Source of the DNA: Sabellastarte sp. h YS-2021
Taxonomy: Eukaryota > Annelida > Polychaeta > Sabellida > Sabellidae
Direction of reading: 5' to 3'
Length of the DNA: 64,000 bases
Assembly (NCBI GenBank): GCA_964017235.1
Contig: OZ024936.1
Coordinates: 51,263,028-51,327,027 of the forward strand
In this document: one piece after another, positions 21,421 through 31,857 of the stretch
How the letters are laid out: each line of letters begins with the position of its first letter
How positions within the stretch are numbered: position 1 is the stretch's first letter
Program-made: the position numbers and the translations under genes
Notes under the pieces: model-generated
What the model was told of the DNA's origin: nothing
Databases searched by the model: none
What the model saw: the letters and a program-made list of their open reading frames with translations, nothing else

Positions 21421-22185
21421 ACTTGGTTTCAAACTCACCAACTCTGTTAGCTTAGAAAAGGGATTTTCTCAAACAGTTACCCACCTGTGATAACTGACTG
21501 CTTTAAGCATTAAACAAAAAATTGGTTTAAATACATCAACTCTGTTAGCTTAAAAAAGGGACTTTCTCAAACAGTTACCCACCTGAGATAACTGACTGCT
21601 TTAAGCATTAAACAAAAATTGGTTTCAAATACATCAACTCTGTTAGCTTAGAAAAGGGACTTTCTCAAACAGTTACTCACCTGAGATAACTGACTGCTTT
21701 TAGCATTAAGCAAAAATTGGTTTTAAATACATCAACTCTGTTAGCTTAGAAAAGGGACTTTCTCAAACAGTTACCCACCTGAGATAACTGACTGCTTTTA
21801 GCATTAAGCAAAAATTGGTTTTAAATACATCAACTCTGTTAGCTTAGAAAAGTGACTTTCTCAAACAGTTACCCACCTGAGATAACTGACTGCTTTTAGC
21901 ATTAAGCAAAATTGGTTTTAAATACATCAACTCTGTTAGCTTAGAAAAGGGACTTTCTCAAACAGTTACCCACCTGAGATAACTGACTGCTTTTAGCATT
22001 AAGCAAAAATTGGTTTTAAATACATCAACTCTGTTAGCTTAGAAAAGGGACTTTCTCAAACAGTTACCCACCTGAGATAACTGACTGCTTTTAGCATTAA
22101 GCAAAATTGGTTTTAAATACATCAACTCTGTTAGCTTAGAAAAGGGACTTTCTCAAACAGTTACCCACCTGTGATCACTGACTGT
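21421..22185 (+). repeat. Satellite-like array, eight units of about 97 bp
   Basis: Units start at about 21421, 21521, 21618, 21716, 21814, 21911, 22009 and 22106 with ATTGGTTTTAAATACATCAA or a variant. They continue with CTCTGTTAGCTTAGAAAAGG, GACTTTCTCAAACAGTTACC and GATAACTGACTGCTTTTAGC. Units 4-8 are almost identical and differ mainly in A-run length, while units 1-3 are more diverged (TTTAAGCATTAAAC instead of TTTTAGCATTAAGC). This suggests expansion or homogenisation at the right side. No open frame is maintained. Confidence 0.95.
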
Positions 22186-22410
22186 ATGTTATTGAGTGAA
22201 GACTTCTCACCATTACCACCAATCATATTCTGTTGAGTTTCTACTCGTGTTTATCCCAGCCTGTTTGTTTATCTTGACCTGGACTATGGCTCTCCATCAG
22301 CTATAATTGCAAGAGTATTAGAGTAGGAAATCGGAAAATCACAAGAGTATGTGATATTCGCCAATGAAGTAAATCCTCTCTCCATTTTCTTGACTTATGG
22401 GAAATTCTTA
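22186..22410. other. No gene or repeat recognised
   Basis: Short unique-looking stretch after the array. Confidence 0.4.
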
Positions 22411-22485
22411 ACACATTTGTAATTTTTGTGACTATATCAAACCTTTGATCTCCCCTGATGCACACTTGGCACAATATCTCAATGC
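22411..22485 (+). repeat. Short dispersed repeat, copy 1
   Basis: ACACATTTGTAATTTTTGTG, then ACTATATCAAACCTTTGATC and CCTGATGCACACTTGGCACA, parallel the sequence at 58286-58360. No promoter boxes or ends are clear, so the class is unknown. Confidence 0.5.
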
Positions 22486-22824
22486 TTATGCCTTATCTCC
22501 AACTGGGAATTTTGCCTTATAATTATTTATCCAAAGAATTCCCTTCAGTTTGATTTTAACTGTACATCAATAGCCCTTTGATAAAGTCAATGGTTTTAGT
22601 AACAGCAATAACATTACAATAGTTGCTAGGCTGAATGTGGGTCTCAAAGGTATGTTTTAATATAGTTATTTCACAAGTAACATTGTTCTATGCAAATTTT
22701 ACTATCACTTTAAAAATACGAGTCAACTGAATCAAGGGAAAGTATTTTTTCTTTTCCTATTAATTAACAAACAACGGATAGAATAAAATATTAGCAGTAC
22801 ATTTATAGCAAAGAAAACGGTGTT

Positions 22825-23070
22825 ATAACTGGGCTGATACAATGTGTTAATTAGGACAAAGCCGACAGCAATCTTCTGCAAATGCTTTTTCTGTTTTAAA
22901 GGCTCGTGGCTGATGGTTTGTGACTATGTTTGTACATGAACACAGCGCCTTGCAACACTTGCAGGGCGTGGGTGTGTCTAATGACCCAGATAATCACAAA
23001 ACAGTACGAGATGCTGGATGAAATGGATATGTCATCGGCAAATTACTGAATATTCAGCTACTAGATACAC
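22825..23070 (+). repeat. Repeat P, copy 2
   Basis: This is the partner of 11940-12215 in the same orientation. The strongest match is at about 23006-23044 (ACGAGATGCTGGATGAAATG and onward). In the frame open across copy 1, this copy has stops (for example TACTGAA near 23045), which argues against a conserved protein. Confidence 0.8.
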
Positions 23071-23524
23071 ATAAGGGAATACTGTTAAAACGTAGATATA
23101 TATTTTCAGTTGTTGGGTTTCATATATCAACTGGCTAGGGACAATGAAACAATCTGCTTATGATGTGTGATTTATGAATACTTAGATTAATGTGATAATT
23201 CAAACGATAAGATTAAATGGATACATAAACTGGATATTGATGCTTAATTGTTATATAAATGATTTAGATGTTGTTCCGAAGATGTGGATTATTTAATATA
23301 ACTAACCTCACCTCTTTTTTTTTGTTTCTGGCGCATGTTTATTTACATTAGCTGCTAGTGGACATTGCAGGTAAGATATATGTTTTTGACTAATTTTATT
23401 TATAGGCTTACAATGTTTTGTTGTAATCTTTTAAGTATTTATTTTTGCAAGATAAGGCTTCTTACTACCGGTCAATGGCATATTTTGGTACAGTTATATT
23501 GTGACTACTTGCCATTTATGTTGT

Positions 23525-23773
23525 CTGTGTGGTGTAGTTTTCATCTAATCATTGAAGTTAAGCAGTACTGAGCTTGGTTAGTACGTGGATGGATGGCCAT
23601 CTGAGTTCTGAGCCAGGTATGGGCAGATGCATGTTATTTGGTCCTATCCCTGATGGAAGGCTAAAGAACCTCAGGGATGTTGATACTTGTTCATTCCCGA
23701 GACTCTATAGGGAATGTCAGTCACCAACTGGCTTGGGTTGTACTTCTGAAGTTGGGGCGGATCATGGATAATG
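23525..23773 (+). mobile_element. SINE S3 body with a 5S-rRNA-like head
   Basis: GAAGTTAAGCAGTACTGAGC and GGTTAGTACGTGGATGGATG resemble the 5S rRNA internal promoter. The body then reads GGTCCTATCCCTGATGGAAG and CAGGGATGTTGATA, matching the tRNA-headed copy at 5292-5342. The same body therefore carries a different Pol III head. The copy is followed at once by a CCAAT-containing minisatellite. A 65-codon frame crossing it is not called. Confidence 0.85.
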
Positions 23774-23784
23774 ATGTTGAAAGA

Positions 23785-24050
23785 TTGTGATTACTTGCCA
23801 ATGAAATATCATGGTACAAATACATTGTAACTACTGACCAATGAAATATTTGATGCAAATACATTTTGACTGCTGCCCAATCAAATATGCTGGTGCAAAT
23901 ACATTCTGACTACTGGCCAATGAAATATATTGGTACTAACACTTTATAACTACTGGCGGATGAAATACTTTTGTAACCAATGAAATATATTTTAGTATAA
24001 ATACATTTTGACTGTAGCCAATGAAATATGTTGAAACAAACAGTTTTATA
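23785..24050 (+). repeat. 44-bp minisatellite with CCAAT in most units
   Basis: About six units read TGACTACTG-CCAATGAAATA followed by TTGGTACAAATACATT with variation. CCAATGAAAT or CCAATCAAAT recurs in nearly every unit; one unit has GCGGATGAAAT instead. CCAAT is the core of the NF-Y site, but whether these sites are bound is unknown. Confidence 0.85.
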
Positions 24051-25683
24051 TGATGATATTATTTAAAGATTCAGATGTTTATGTTGCGGAGGATTTGAAC
24101 AACCTTACAAATATAAGGCTTCAGAAGTCACTGCTAATGCTTTTTGTACTATGGAAAGCTGGCACACAATGAATAAAATCCCTTATGAGAGGTATCTTAT
24201 CTTTATTGCCCTATAGGTAGTTGTAGAATGACTCTTGCATCACTAATTAGCCTTTTGCAAGTCCTGGAGAGCTTATTATTATTTTGTTTTTGCTTTAATG
24301 AAACACATGTCAAAAGATTTTATAAGCCATAATTAATTATCCCAAAAATCAGAGGTGTAGTTTCCACTGTGTTGTCCAATGATTAAAGATTGGGTGTCCA
24401 TTGGTTGTTTTCTTTGAACATCACTTTGTCTCGCCTGATGGGGGATGAAAACCTTGCATAAACGATTATAATTTGAATATAAGAATATAATTTTCTTTTG
24501 CAATATTTGAGTAATGTAGAGAATGGCAGGTTGGTATAAACCTTGAGACTAAAAGAATTGTTAGGTTTGAGCCTTAAAATATAGTTTAGCCTGATTGTTA
24601 TTGAGTAACAGTCTTCACTAAATTTGAATGTTGTTTGGAGATAGCTGTGTTGGGCATAATTAATCTATTACTGTTTCTTTGGAATAATATCAGCCATGGG
24701 CAGAATTGGATTGTACAAAAGGAAGAAAATTACTGTCAGAAAATTAACATTCGTCTTTCAGGACATTCTACCATGGTTTTCTAAGTAACATATATCCTTT
24801 AGAAAAAATATGAACAGGATGATTATGTATAATATGTACACACTGTATACTAACATATGGGTATGGCTTTAAAATAAAATAATTATTTCAATGTATCCAG
24901 GAATGTTTTTTCTAATTTTAAATTTTAACTGTGAAAGCCAGAAAAGTAACTTATAAAGCCAATAATATCAATATATATATGAATAAAGCACTTGAATATT
25001 TGAGATACTGTTAAATCTTTAGTTTCACTACGGTATTATAGATATCCTTTCTATACAAAGGCAGATTAGTAAAATAATAAATAAATGTCCAAATATACAC
25101 ACAATGGTAAATATTGTGAGAAATTAAAATGTCTGGTTAGTCTTCATACCTCAATGTAATATATATAACATACTCTCACCATAATACAAACATTGTCTAT
25201 TTGTCTATCTGTTAACATGCATTACATTGAGACATGGAACGTACTGTTGTTTTGCTATGGCCCACTAGGAAGGCTAATCTCTCAGTACAATGAGTGTAGG
25301 TTACAACATCTAGATTAATTACACTTCATGCTGAGATATTTATACAATGCCCCTTACCATATGTTTGATGATAACCAATGAACCTTATTATTAGCACTGA
25401 AACCTGCCATGATGTCAGAACCATAGCTCAAACAAGCAAATCTGCTGTTTTATGAGTTACTCAGTCTACAGTGTTCAAGGCTTTATCAGATTGATAGGTA
25501 TGGTCTGCATACACCATAGAGCTACAGTTGTAATGACCAGATTTTTTTTGTCTGATTTTGAAATTGTTTTTTTTTTTTCATTTTGTTCGGCTGTACTGTA
25601 TCTGTGTCCGATTTATATTTTATCTAAATGTATAGCACCAGTTTGGTGGTACCCAAAGACATTCAAACATTTTTTCTGTCTTG
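24051..25683. other. No gene called
   Basis: AT-rich DNA. The frame at 25452-25709 (+) is hydrophobic only because of a T run and has no recognised domain. Confidence 0.45.
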
Positions 25684-25745
25684 CAAACTGTTTCTATTTG
25701 GTAAGGTAGTTATATTTAAGTTCCCTATAAAACAAAATATAAAAA
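25684..25745 (+). repeat. Repeat C, partial copy
   Basis: AACTGTTTCTATTTGGTAAG and GTAGTTATATTTAAGTTCCC match the start of the copy at 26832. Confidence 0.5.
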
Positions 25746-26002
25746 GACTTCAGAGATCAGATTTCAAAGCAAGGGTCAAGCCCATGACCAAGAGAAAAGT
25801 CGATTATGTTGTGATTTTATCTGAACAATTAGTTCGAGTTTTATTTACAAGTTAGTAATACAATGGTAGAGCAGTGAAGTAATTTTTTTTAAAAAGGTAA
25901 GAAATGTTTAAAATACCATGCAAATACTAGAACTTATTAATCAATATACACATACAAGAATTATCCATACCAAATAATAACTTATATAATAAAACAAATA
26001 CC

Positions 26003-26214
26003 TGGGGCCACGGTGGCAGAGTGGTAACACTCTCGCCTCCCACCTCTGAGGCCGGGGTTCGGTTCACGGATCTACCTCAAGTGGGATAGCTGGTAGTTGC
26101 TTGCCGTTGGTCGGCAGTTTACAGTACAGAACCTTGACCAACTGTATCTACTGGTTTCCTCTGCATGATATGTCCTGTACAGTGTTGAAATCGCCGTAAA
26201 ACCCCCAATAAATA
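26003..26214 (+). mobile_element. SINE S1, copy with target duplication and internal deletion
   Basis: GGGGCCACGGTGGCAGAGTG includes the A-box; the B-box region is GGGGTTCGGTTCAC. The body is complete up to GGTTTCCTCTGC, then CCTTCCAACTACC is deleted and the sequence resumes at ATGATATGTCC. The 3' domain GTTGAAATCGCCGTAAAACC ends in AATAAATAAA. A 12-bp direct repeat AAAACAAATACC lies at 25991-26002 and 26215-26226. Confidence 0.95.
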
Positions 26215-26831
26215 AAAACAAATACCCAATCGATATTCATAGACAAAATCGTGACTAATAACATATCTATAAAACAGGGACATTTATAATTATTACTCTA
26301 CAAAACTCGTGAGACATGTGACATTCCTAAAATTGGTTACAATAAAATGGCGGTGTTATTCACAATTGTCCAAAGCCATATGAAAACCCACCTATTACAT
26401 TTATACATACACAAGAGAGAGGCCTATCAGGGAATTGCCTGGCACTACCTTAAGTTACAGCTGACAATCTGACATTGTGCTGTGCCAAATTGGAGAGGGG
26501 GAACCAGGGTCTGCCCGGCCCAACCTGGAAGCCCAACTTGACCTGAAGTCTTATTTACTTAGTAAAACCTTCAGAGTGAAGGAAACTCTGAGGACCAATA
26601 TAAACTATAAACTGGTAGTGTTATAGTGGAATGTGGGCAAAAGCATGTTGTTACTTGGTCTGCTTTGACAAAAAGTGTTCACCTTTTTCATAAATAAAAC
26701 CATTGACCCATAATTCTGCTTTCTGATAGGTAAGTTCTAATAAACACAATAAAAATTGCAACTGAATTCTAGCAACTGAATTCTGAAGTGATAGTTTTAA
26801 AGTTGGAACTGATGCAGGTAGCACCTAACAG

Positions 26832-26945
26832 GCCCAAACAGTTTCCAGTTGGTAAGGTAGCTGTATTTAAATTTAGGTATATATAAAAACATGATTATTA
26901 AACTTTCACCACAATGATCCATTCAAACCTATAAATGTACCACCT
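26832..26945 (+). repeat. Repeat C
   Basis: ACAGTTTCCAGTTGGTAAGG, TAGCTGTATTTAAATT, AACATGATTATTAA and AATGTACCACC appear in the same order in the copy at 27294. Ends and class are not determined. Confidence 0.6.
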
Positions 26946-27293
26946 TCAAAAAAGATATGTGGCTTCTAAGTATGATTCCATTCAAAAATACAATGCTAAA
27001 GGCCTGTACATACTGATAACAATGTGCTGATGTAAAATAATTTTAATTTTGAAGAATTCTTGAGCTTTCAGCTGATCTTTAGGTATCACCAGTACACACT
27101 GTAAGACTCCGGGCAACTACTTCTTTATTTCTGGTCTGATTTGAATTTTGTTAACATATTGTTAAGATCAAAGATGACTTGTATCTCAGCATATTATGTT
27201 GTAACATATTGCTTTAATATGTAACGGCCTTTACTCAACCTATTCAAAGCAGAGTGTTCAAAGGTGTTCAGGCAACCCCTTTTGTCTTCCAGA

Positions 27294-27405
27294 CAGTTCC
27301 ACGTGGTTGGATAGCTGTATTAAATTACTGAGAAATATAAAAAACAAGATAATTAATCCTGCTCCGGTCTTAAGCATTACTGGCAACCAAAGTACCACCC
27401 ACAAG
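27294..27405 (+). repeat. Repeat C
   Basis: ACAGTTCCACGTGGTTGGAT, AGCTGTATTAAATT, AACAAGATAATTAA and AAAGTACCACC parallel 26832-26945. The three copies fall within 1.7 kb in the same orientation, which suggests local duplication. Confidence 0.6.
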
Positions 27406-28119
27406 GAAATGTGACCATAAGTCAAAACTTAGTCCTAAATTTGTAATGGTGATGGATGCCATTCCATTCCAAAGTTGCTACAGCAGTGTTAAAACAGAGC
27501 AGTACAATCAGAATTATTTTGTCCAATTGGTGTTGAAAGAGAGAATTACATTCCAGTTCAGCTGTACACATGTAAAAGCTACTTTAAAACCCTCAGCAAT
27601 CTTGTTTTTTTGTGAAACAATATGTGATCAATAAAATTGCACACCTGTTTTTCCATGATTTGTTAAACACAAGGTTACTTTTTACAAACTTGATATGATC
27701 CAGACTTACTTGTTCTTAAATGCCAAGGAAATCCCACATTCAAGATGCATAACCAAGTCTTTATTAATAATAGAATATAAATTCTTACATATGTTGGACA
27801 GGACTTTGAACAACTTTGCCAAACTGAGTGTGTGTCGTTTCAAAGCAATCCCAGCAACTCTGAAAGTGAATCTGTGTAATCACATTTGCAGACTTAATGT
27901 CACATTTATTTTTTTTCGTTGTATTGTTGGTATTTATGTCGAACGCAATATCTCCTTTTCTGTGGACTCAAAGGGCTTATTGACATATCCAAACTTCACA
28001 AGTACAGTTTATGCTAAAGTGATTGACATTCAATTAACTAAAAGAAAGAGTCTGAGGAAAGAGGTTATTTTGCCTGCCAATGTGGATAGGGCCTAATGAT
28101 AGACAATCAGCAATTTAAG
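27406..28119. other. No gene called; 133-codon open frame at 27695-28096 (+) unassigned
   Basis: The 133-codon frame is one of the longer ones here. It has scattered cysteines and a hydrophobic patch from a T-rich run, but I recognise no domain, and no splice-site or promoter pattern could be made out. A chance frame is the simplest reading. Confidence 0.35.
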
Positions 28120-28212
28120 TTGTCATCCAAGCTACTATGAGTACCTTGGATTGAACCAAGGTCCTCTGTGTTTCTGGGCTAGTGTGTTACCAGTTAAGCT
28201 ACAATGGCATGC
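28120..28212 (-). mobile_element. tRNA-like SINE head, S3 type
   Basis: On the - strand, GCCATTGTAGCTTAACTGGT gives an A-box and TTGGTTCAATCCAAGG a B-box, with ACACAGAGGACC between them as in the S3 head at 5209. The S3 body is not visible. The anticodon region does not support a functional tRNA. Confidence 0.65.
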
Positions 28213-29782
28213 AAATTTAAGAGTTGCATGCACTGATCACAATACTATATGATCTGATTCAATGCAATAACAATGTGAAAACTGCTGTGACATATCAGAG
28301 AGGCTGCAAGCAATATTCTTGTAGCCTGTCTGCTGGTTTCTGCATAACAAGTCAGTATTTGTGTATATCATCATTTTTATAATGCCAACACTGTCAAGAA
28401 ATACAGATTTTATGTGGAAAAATAATGTTGTCACGTAAACATCCCCGCAATGTTATTTAAATTTGTGTTGCATTTTCTGTGTTATGAACACTGTTTGTAA
28501 CCTCTCTGTCTTGTGCACACTGTGTAATGAAGATGCACTACAACACTGAACAGTTTTTTCTTAAAGAAAATTTCCAAATTTTACTGGATTGCTAGATGTT
28601 ATCAGCATATAATCATAGTGTACCAGCTAAAATGATAAGAACATTCTTATCTCGAAATTTTTCACCATTTCCTTCAGTTTAAAGAGGACATATGGTATCA
28701 TGTTGGTTTGGGTTGGTTTGCAATTGCAATTAGAGCAGATCCAGACCAGACCTTGATTGGTGTGTTTCCAGACGGTAGAGCAATTGGGGTGTCAGAATCA
28801 CCGACTCAAACTTCTACATTTATAACATTATGCCTCTGAACATTATGTCTGTTTGCTATATGATCGAATATATCTAAAAGAAACAAAACTAAAATAATAC
28901 TAGATGTTTTTGAGTAACTGAAAAAGAAGACAACATGAATTTTCTCATCTTAATCTCTATGCAAAGCTTAAAAGATGGCAGATATCCTCTTTGAAATGTA
29001 CAAAGTTGCACCTTGTTTATTTTTTCATTTCCGAAGGCTATAAATCGTTCTCACGTTTTCCCCCAATGCTCTAAAAGTCTAATTCCCCTTGCTTGATATA
29101 GAATTACTGATTTACAACTTCATATTGAAAACAGAAATTGATCAAAAAATAAATAAATAACACTTTCCAGTTATGCTTGTATTTTTCATAGAGAGAGAGA
29201 GAGAGAGAAAGGGAGTGATGCAGTAAATTGGATAAATAGAGTTTGCAGCCTGATTTCAGCTGTGTACATTGTAATCTAAAGACTCTTTTGCACCCACATG
29301 CTACCTGCATTTAGGATAAAATTACCTGGTGGGATTAGTTGCTCATGCTAAGTCTCTCACACAAAAAATATTATGATTGGGCATACTGCAGACAGAGGTT
29401 TATACCCCAGTTGAATAATTAGATAGAACACATATGAATACATAGTGAATATACAATAGATGTAAGTCTTAAGGAACATACATGTGATTGACTGAAAATC
29501 AGCTATTATCCACATTAATATATTTTGACAGTTTAAGAGACCTTAGGACAAAGAGAAGCCTAATACGTTTAGTGTAAATGAAAGAAAAGTAGTTCCAAAT
29601 ATGGATTAAAAGACCATGAAACATGCCTCAGGACAAAACAAAGTTGTACCCCAGTTCCACATTCACCATTCATCATAAGAGCAACATGATTTCAACCTCG
29701 GAGTGTTGCTGTAACTATGGTCTCATTATGACATCAGCTTTGCATATGATGCTCCAAAGATTTAGAATGATTTGCCTAATGA
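28213..29782. other. No gene called; (GA)n at 29191-29208
   Basis: AT-rich DNA with one short (GA)n microsatellite. Small open frames on both strands are unassigned. Confidence 0.4.
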
Positions 29783-30320
29783 TGTCTCAAAACTTAGCCC
29801 AGACTTAGGTTAAGTCAGGGACTACAATCTGAGCCTTTTGCTTTTGTTAAGCCAGGACTTAAATGGATTTCACAAAGGGTGACTTAGCTAAGTACGACCT
29901 TATCATATAACCATAGTGGTTTTCTATGTCATATGATCCTTTAAATCTACTCGGAATACTTTAGTGGTAACTTATATCCTTTGTTTAACTCATTTTATCT
30001 TTGAAAATGCTGTATTTCAATCGAAAGCCTTGTAACTACATAAATATGTCCAAAGAATAATTTAGGGAGGTGTCCTGTATATTTTATTCTTAATTTTCAG
30101 GCATTTCAAATTTTGAAGTGAGAAAACTATTTGGCAGCCACATTTAAGTGTTTGTTTACAAAAGTGAAGCCCACTTCTGGCTAGACTTAGCCCAAGCCTA
30201 AACTTAGCAGCTTTGTGAAACCCTCTAAGTCTAAGACCACAGACTAAGCCTCATTTTAAGACAAAAATCTAAACTTCAAGTCTATGTCCAGGCTAAGTCC
30301 TTGTGTGAAACCAAACCCTG
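29783..30320. mobile_element. Family D DNA transposon, non-autonomous, left end worn
   Basis: Subterminal repeats rich in CTTAGCC/GGCTAAG and CTTAAG-type motifs lie at both sides. The interior CACAAAGGGTGACTTAGCTA and GGTTTTCTATGTCATATGAT match 34933-35000 closely. The right end, read inward, is CCAGGGTTTGGTTTCACACA. The left terminal repeat is not clearly preserved. No transposase is present. Confidence 0.7.
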
Positions 30321-30707
30321 GTCTTTCTCTGTGGCGCTGACCCCTGCTATGGCTCAGGTTATATAATTAAAGATTTCTGTTTTTTCTTTATTATGGACGT
30401 AGAGTCTGTCTTTAGATGGAGATCAAGTGCTATAAAGGTACCATAACTGAATGCTGAAAAGCTGGAATATCTGAGTAAAAACATGACTTTTCCTGATTGA
30501 AAGGATAGGTGGTACAGCCGTACAAATCAGTGTCTTCCCTCCTATACTGCTGACAGCCATAATTCATAAAGATACCTTGTGATACCAAGTTTCCTTTGGG
30601 AAACAAAGAAGATTCATTGGCAGACTCATACAACTAATCTTTTCATTAGGAAATATCATTTGTCTCCACTTTTTATGGGAAGATTAGTGGTATCATGAAA
30701 GAAGTGA

Positions 30708-31175
30708 ACAAGAGCACTCAGCGAGCGTATACCTTCTCCAAGGCATGTGGGAGTAAGTAAATGGAAAAATCTATTTTTTTTTGTAACCAGGTTATTCCCC
30801 GAATTTAATTGGGTCTAAGTTGGACCTAGAACAATCTTCTAATGTTTTTTTTAAGGAAAATCCAAAAAGTAGTATTTGCGTAATCCTGCAAACAAACAAA
30901 TGTACAAATGTACAGAGGTAACATGACAGGCCAAAGGACTGAAATGATTAACTGTATCACCAAAAAATAGATACCTTGATAGCACTGCTAGAGTGCAAAC
31001 CTACACAAAGGTGGCCAAGTCTTCACATCATGCCACACAGTCTCTGCCTTTTTATTGTAACCGTCATAAGTTGGATAGCATGACACGTGAAAAACATTGA
31101 ACATTACCTGATCCAGATCATGTCCAAAATTTTATCACTTCTTTCTTTCATCAGGCTCTATACATATAAAAAATT
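30708..31175 (-). repeat. Dispersed repeat family A, reverse orientation, degraded
   Basis: AGAGCACTCAGCGAGCG with ATACCTTCTCCAAGG is the reverse complement of the family A 3' end. GATCCAGATCATGTCCAAAA and TCACTTCTTTC near 31110-31145 match its internal unit in reverse. The part between is diverged, and two overlapping insertions are possible. Confidence 0.6.
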
Positions 31176-31332
31176 CATAGAGACATTTGTGGTCTGCGTG
31201 GTTACAGTCTGAACCTTCCTGACTCATAAGATATATCATACTTCTGGCAAGATTATGCTTTATTGGGTCAATCATGGAATTATTGTATTAGGTTAAATTA
31301 TGCTCTCATTATGGAGAGCTGTGAGCCAAAAT

Positions 31333-31390
31333 TTGGTTTTTAAATCTCCTCCAACAGTTAGGATCACATTGGGACAGACCATCATTATTC
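31333..31390 (-). mobile_element. SINE S2 fragment
   Basis: AATTTGGTTTTTAAATCTCC, CCAACAGTTAGGATCACATT and GGGACAGACC follow the reverse-strand order of the S2 3' half. Confidence 0.5.
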
Positions 31391-31404
31391 CCTCATGGAT
31401 TTGA

Positions 31405-31650
31405 ATACTTGCAAGGAGAATGCACGTGCCTAAGTCTCCCGTAAGTTACCCTTGAGGCATGGATGCGTTTGTAGATATCCTGTGTGCACGCAGAGAAAAT
31501 GTGCATGCAAATTTTCATTGCAGGGCCTGTACGACCTTGATATTTTGTTATAAAATTGCAAGTGTACCTTAAGTGTCCCTTGCAAATCAGACGATTTTTC
31601 TCTGTAACCAGGACGTATGTGCATGTACGATGGGATTTAAGAGAGGCTTA
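31405..31650 (+). mobile_element. Family E right half, copy 1 of a tandem pair
   Basis: It matches 11553-11799: ACTTGCAAGGAGAATGCACG, TTTTCATTGCAGGGCCTGT, CGATTTTTCTCTGTAACCAG and an end GGGATTTAAGAGAGGCTTAA. The left inverted end is absent. The sequence runs directly into a second right half. Confidence 0.85.
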
Positions 31651-31857
31651 AGTTACCCTTGAGAAATGCATGCATTTATGACCATACTGAGTGCTTGCAG
31701 AGAAAATGTGCATGTCAATTTTCATTGCAGGGTCTGTGCAACCTTGAAATTCTGTTATAAAATTGCATGGGTACCTTAAGTGTGCCTTGCAAATCCGCCG
31801 ATTTTTCTCAGTAACTAGGACTTATGTGCACGTACGACGGGATGTAAGAGAGGCTTT
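31651..31857 (+). mobile_element. Family E right half, copy 2 of a tandem pair
   Basis: It begins at GTTACCCTTGAGAAATGC and ends GGGATGTAAGAGAGGCTTTAA. The palindrome next to the end is worn (TATGTGCACGTACGACGG). With copy 1 it forms a tandem duplication of about 210 bp. Confidence 0.85.
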
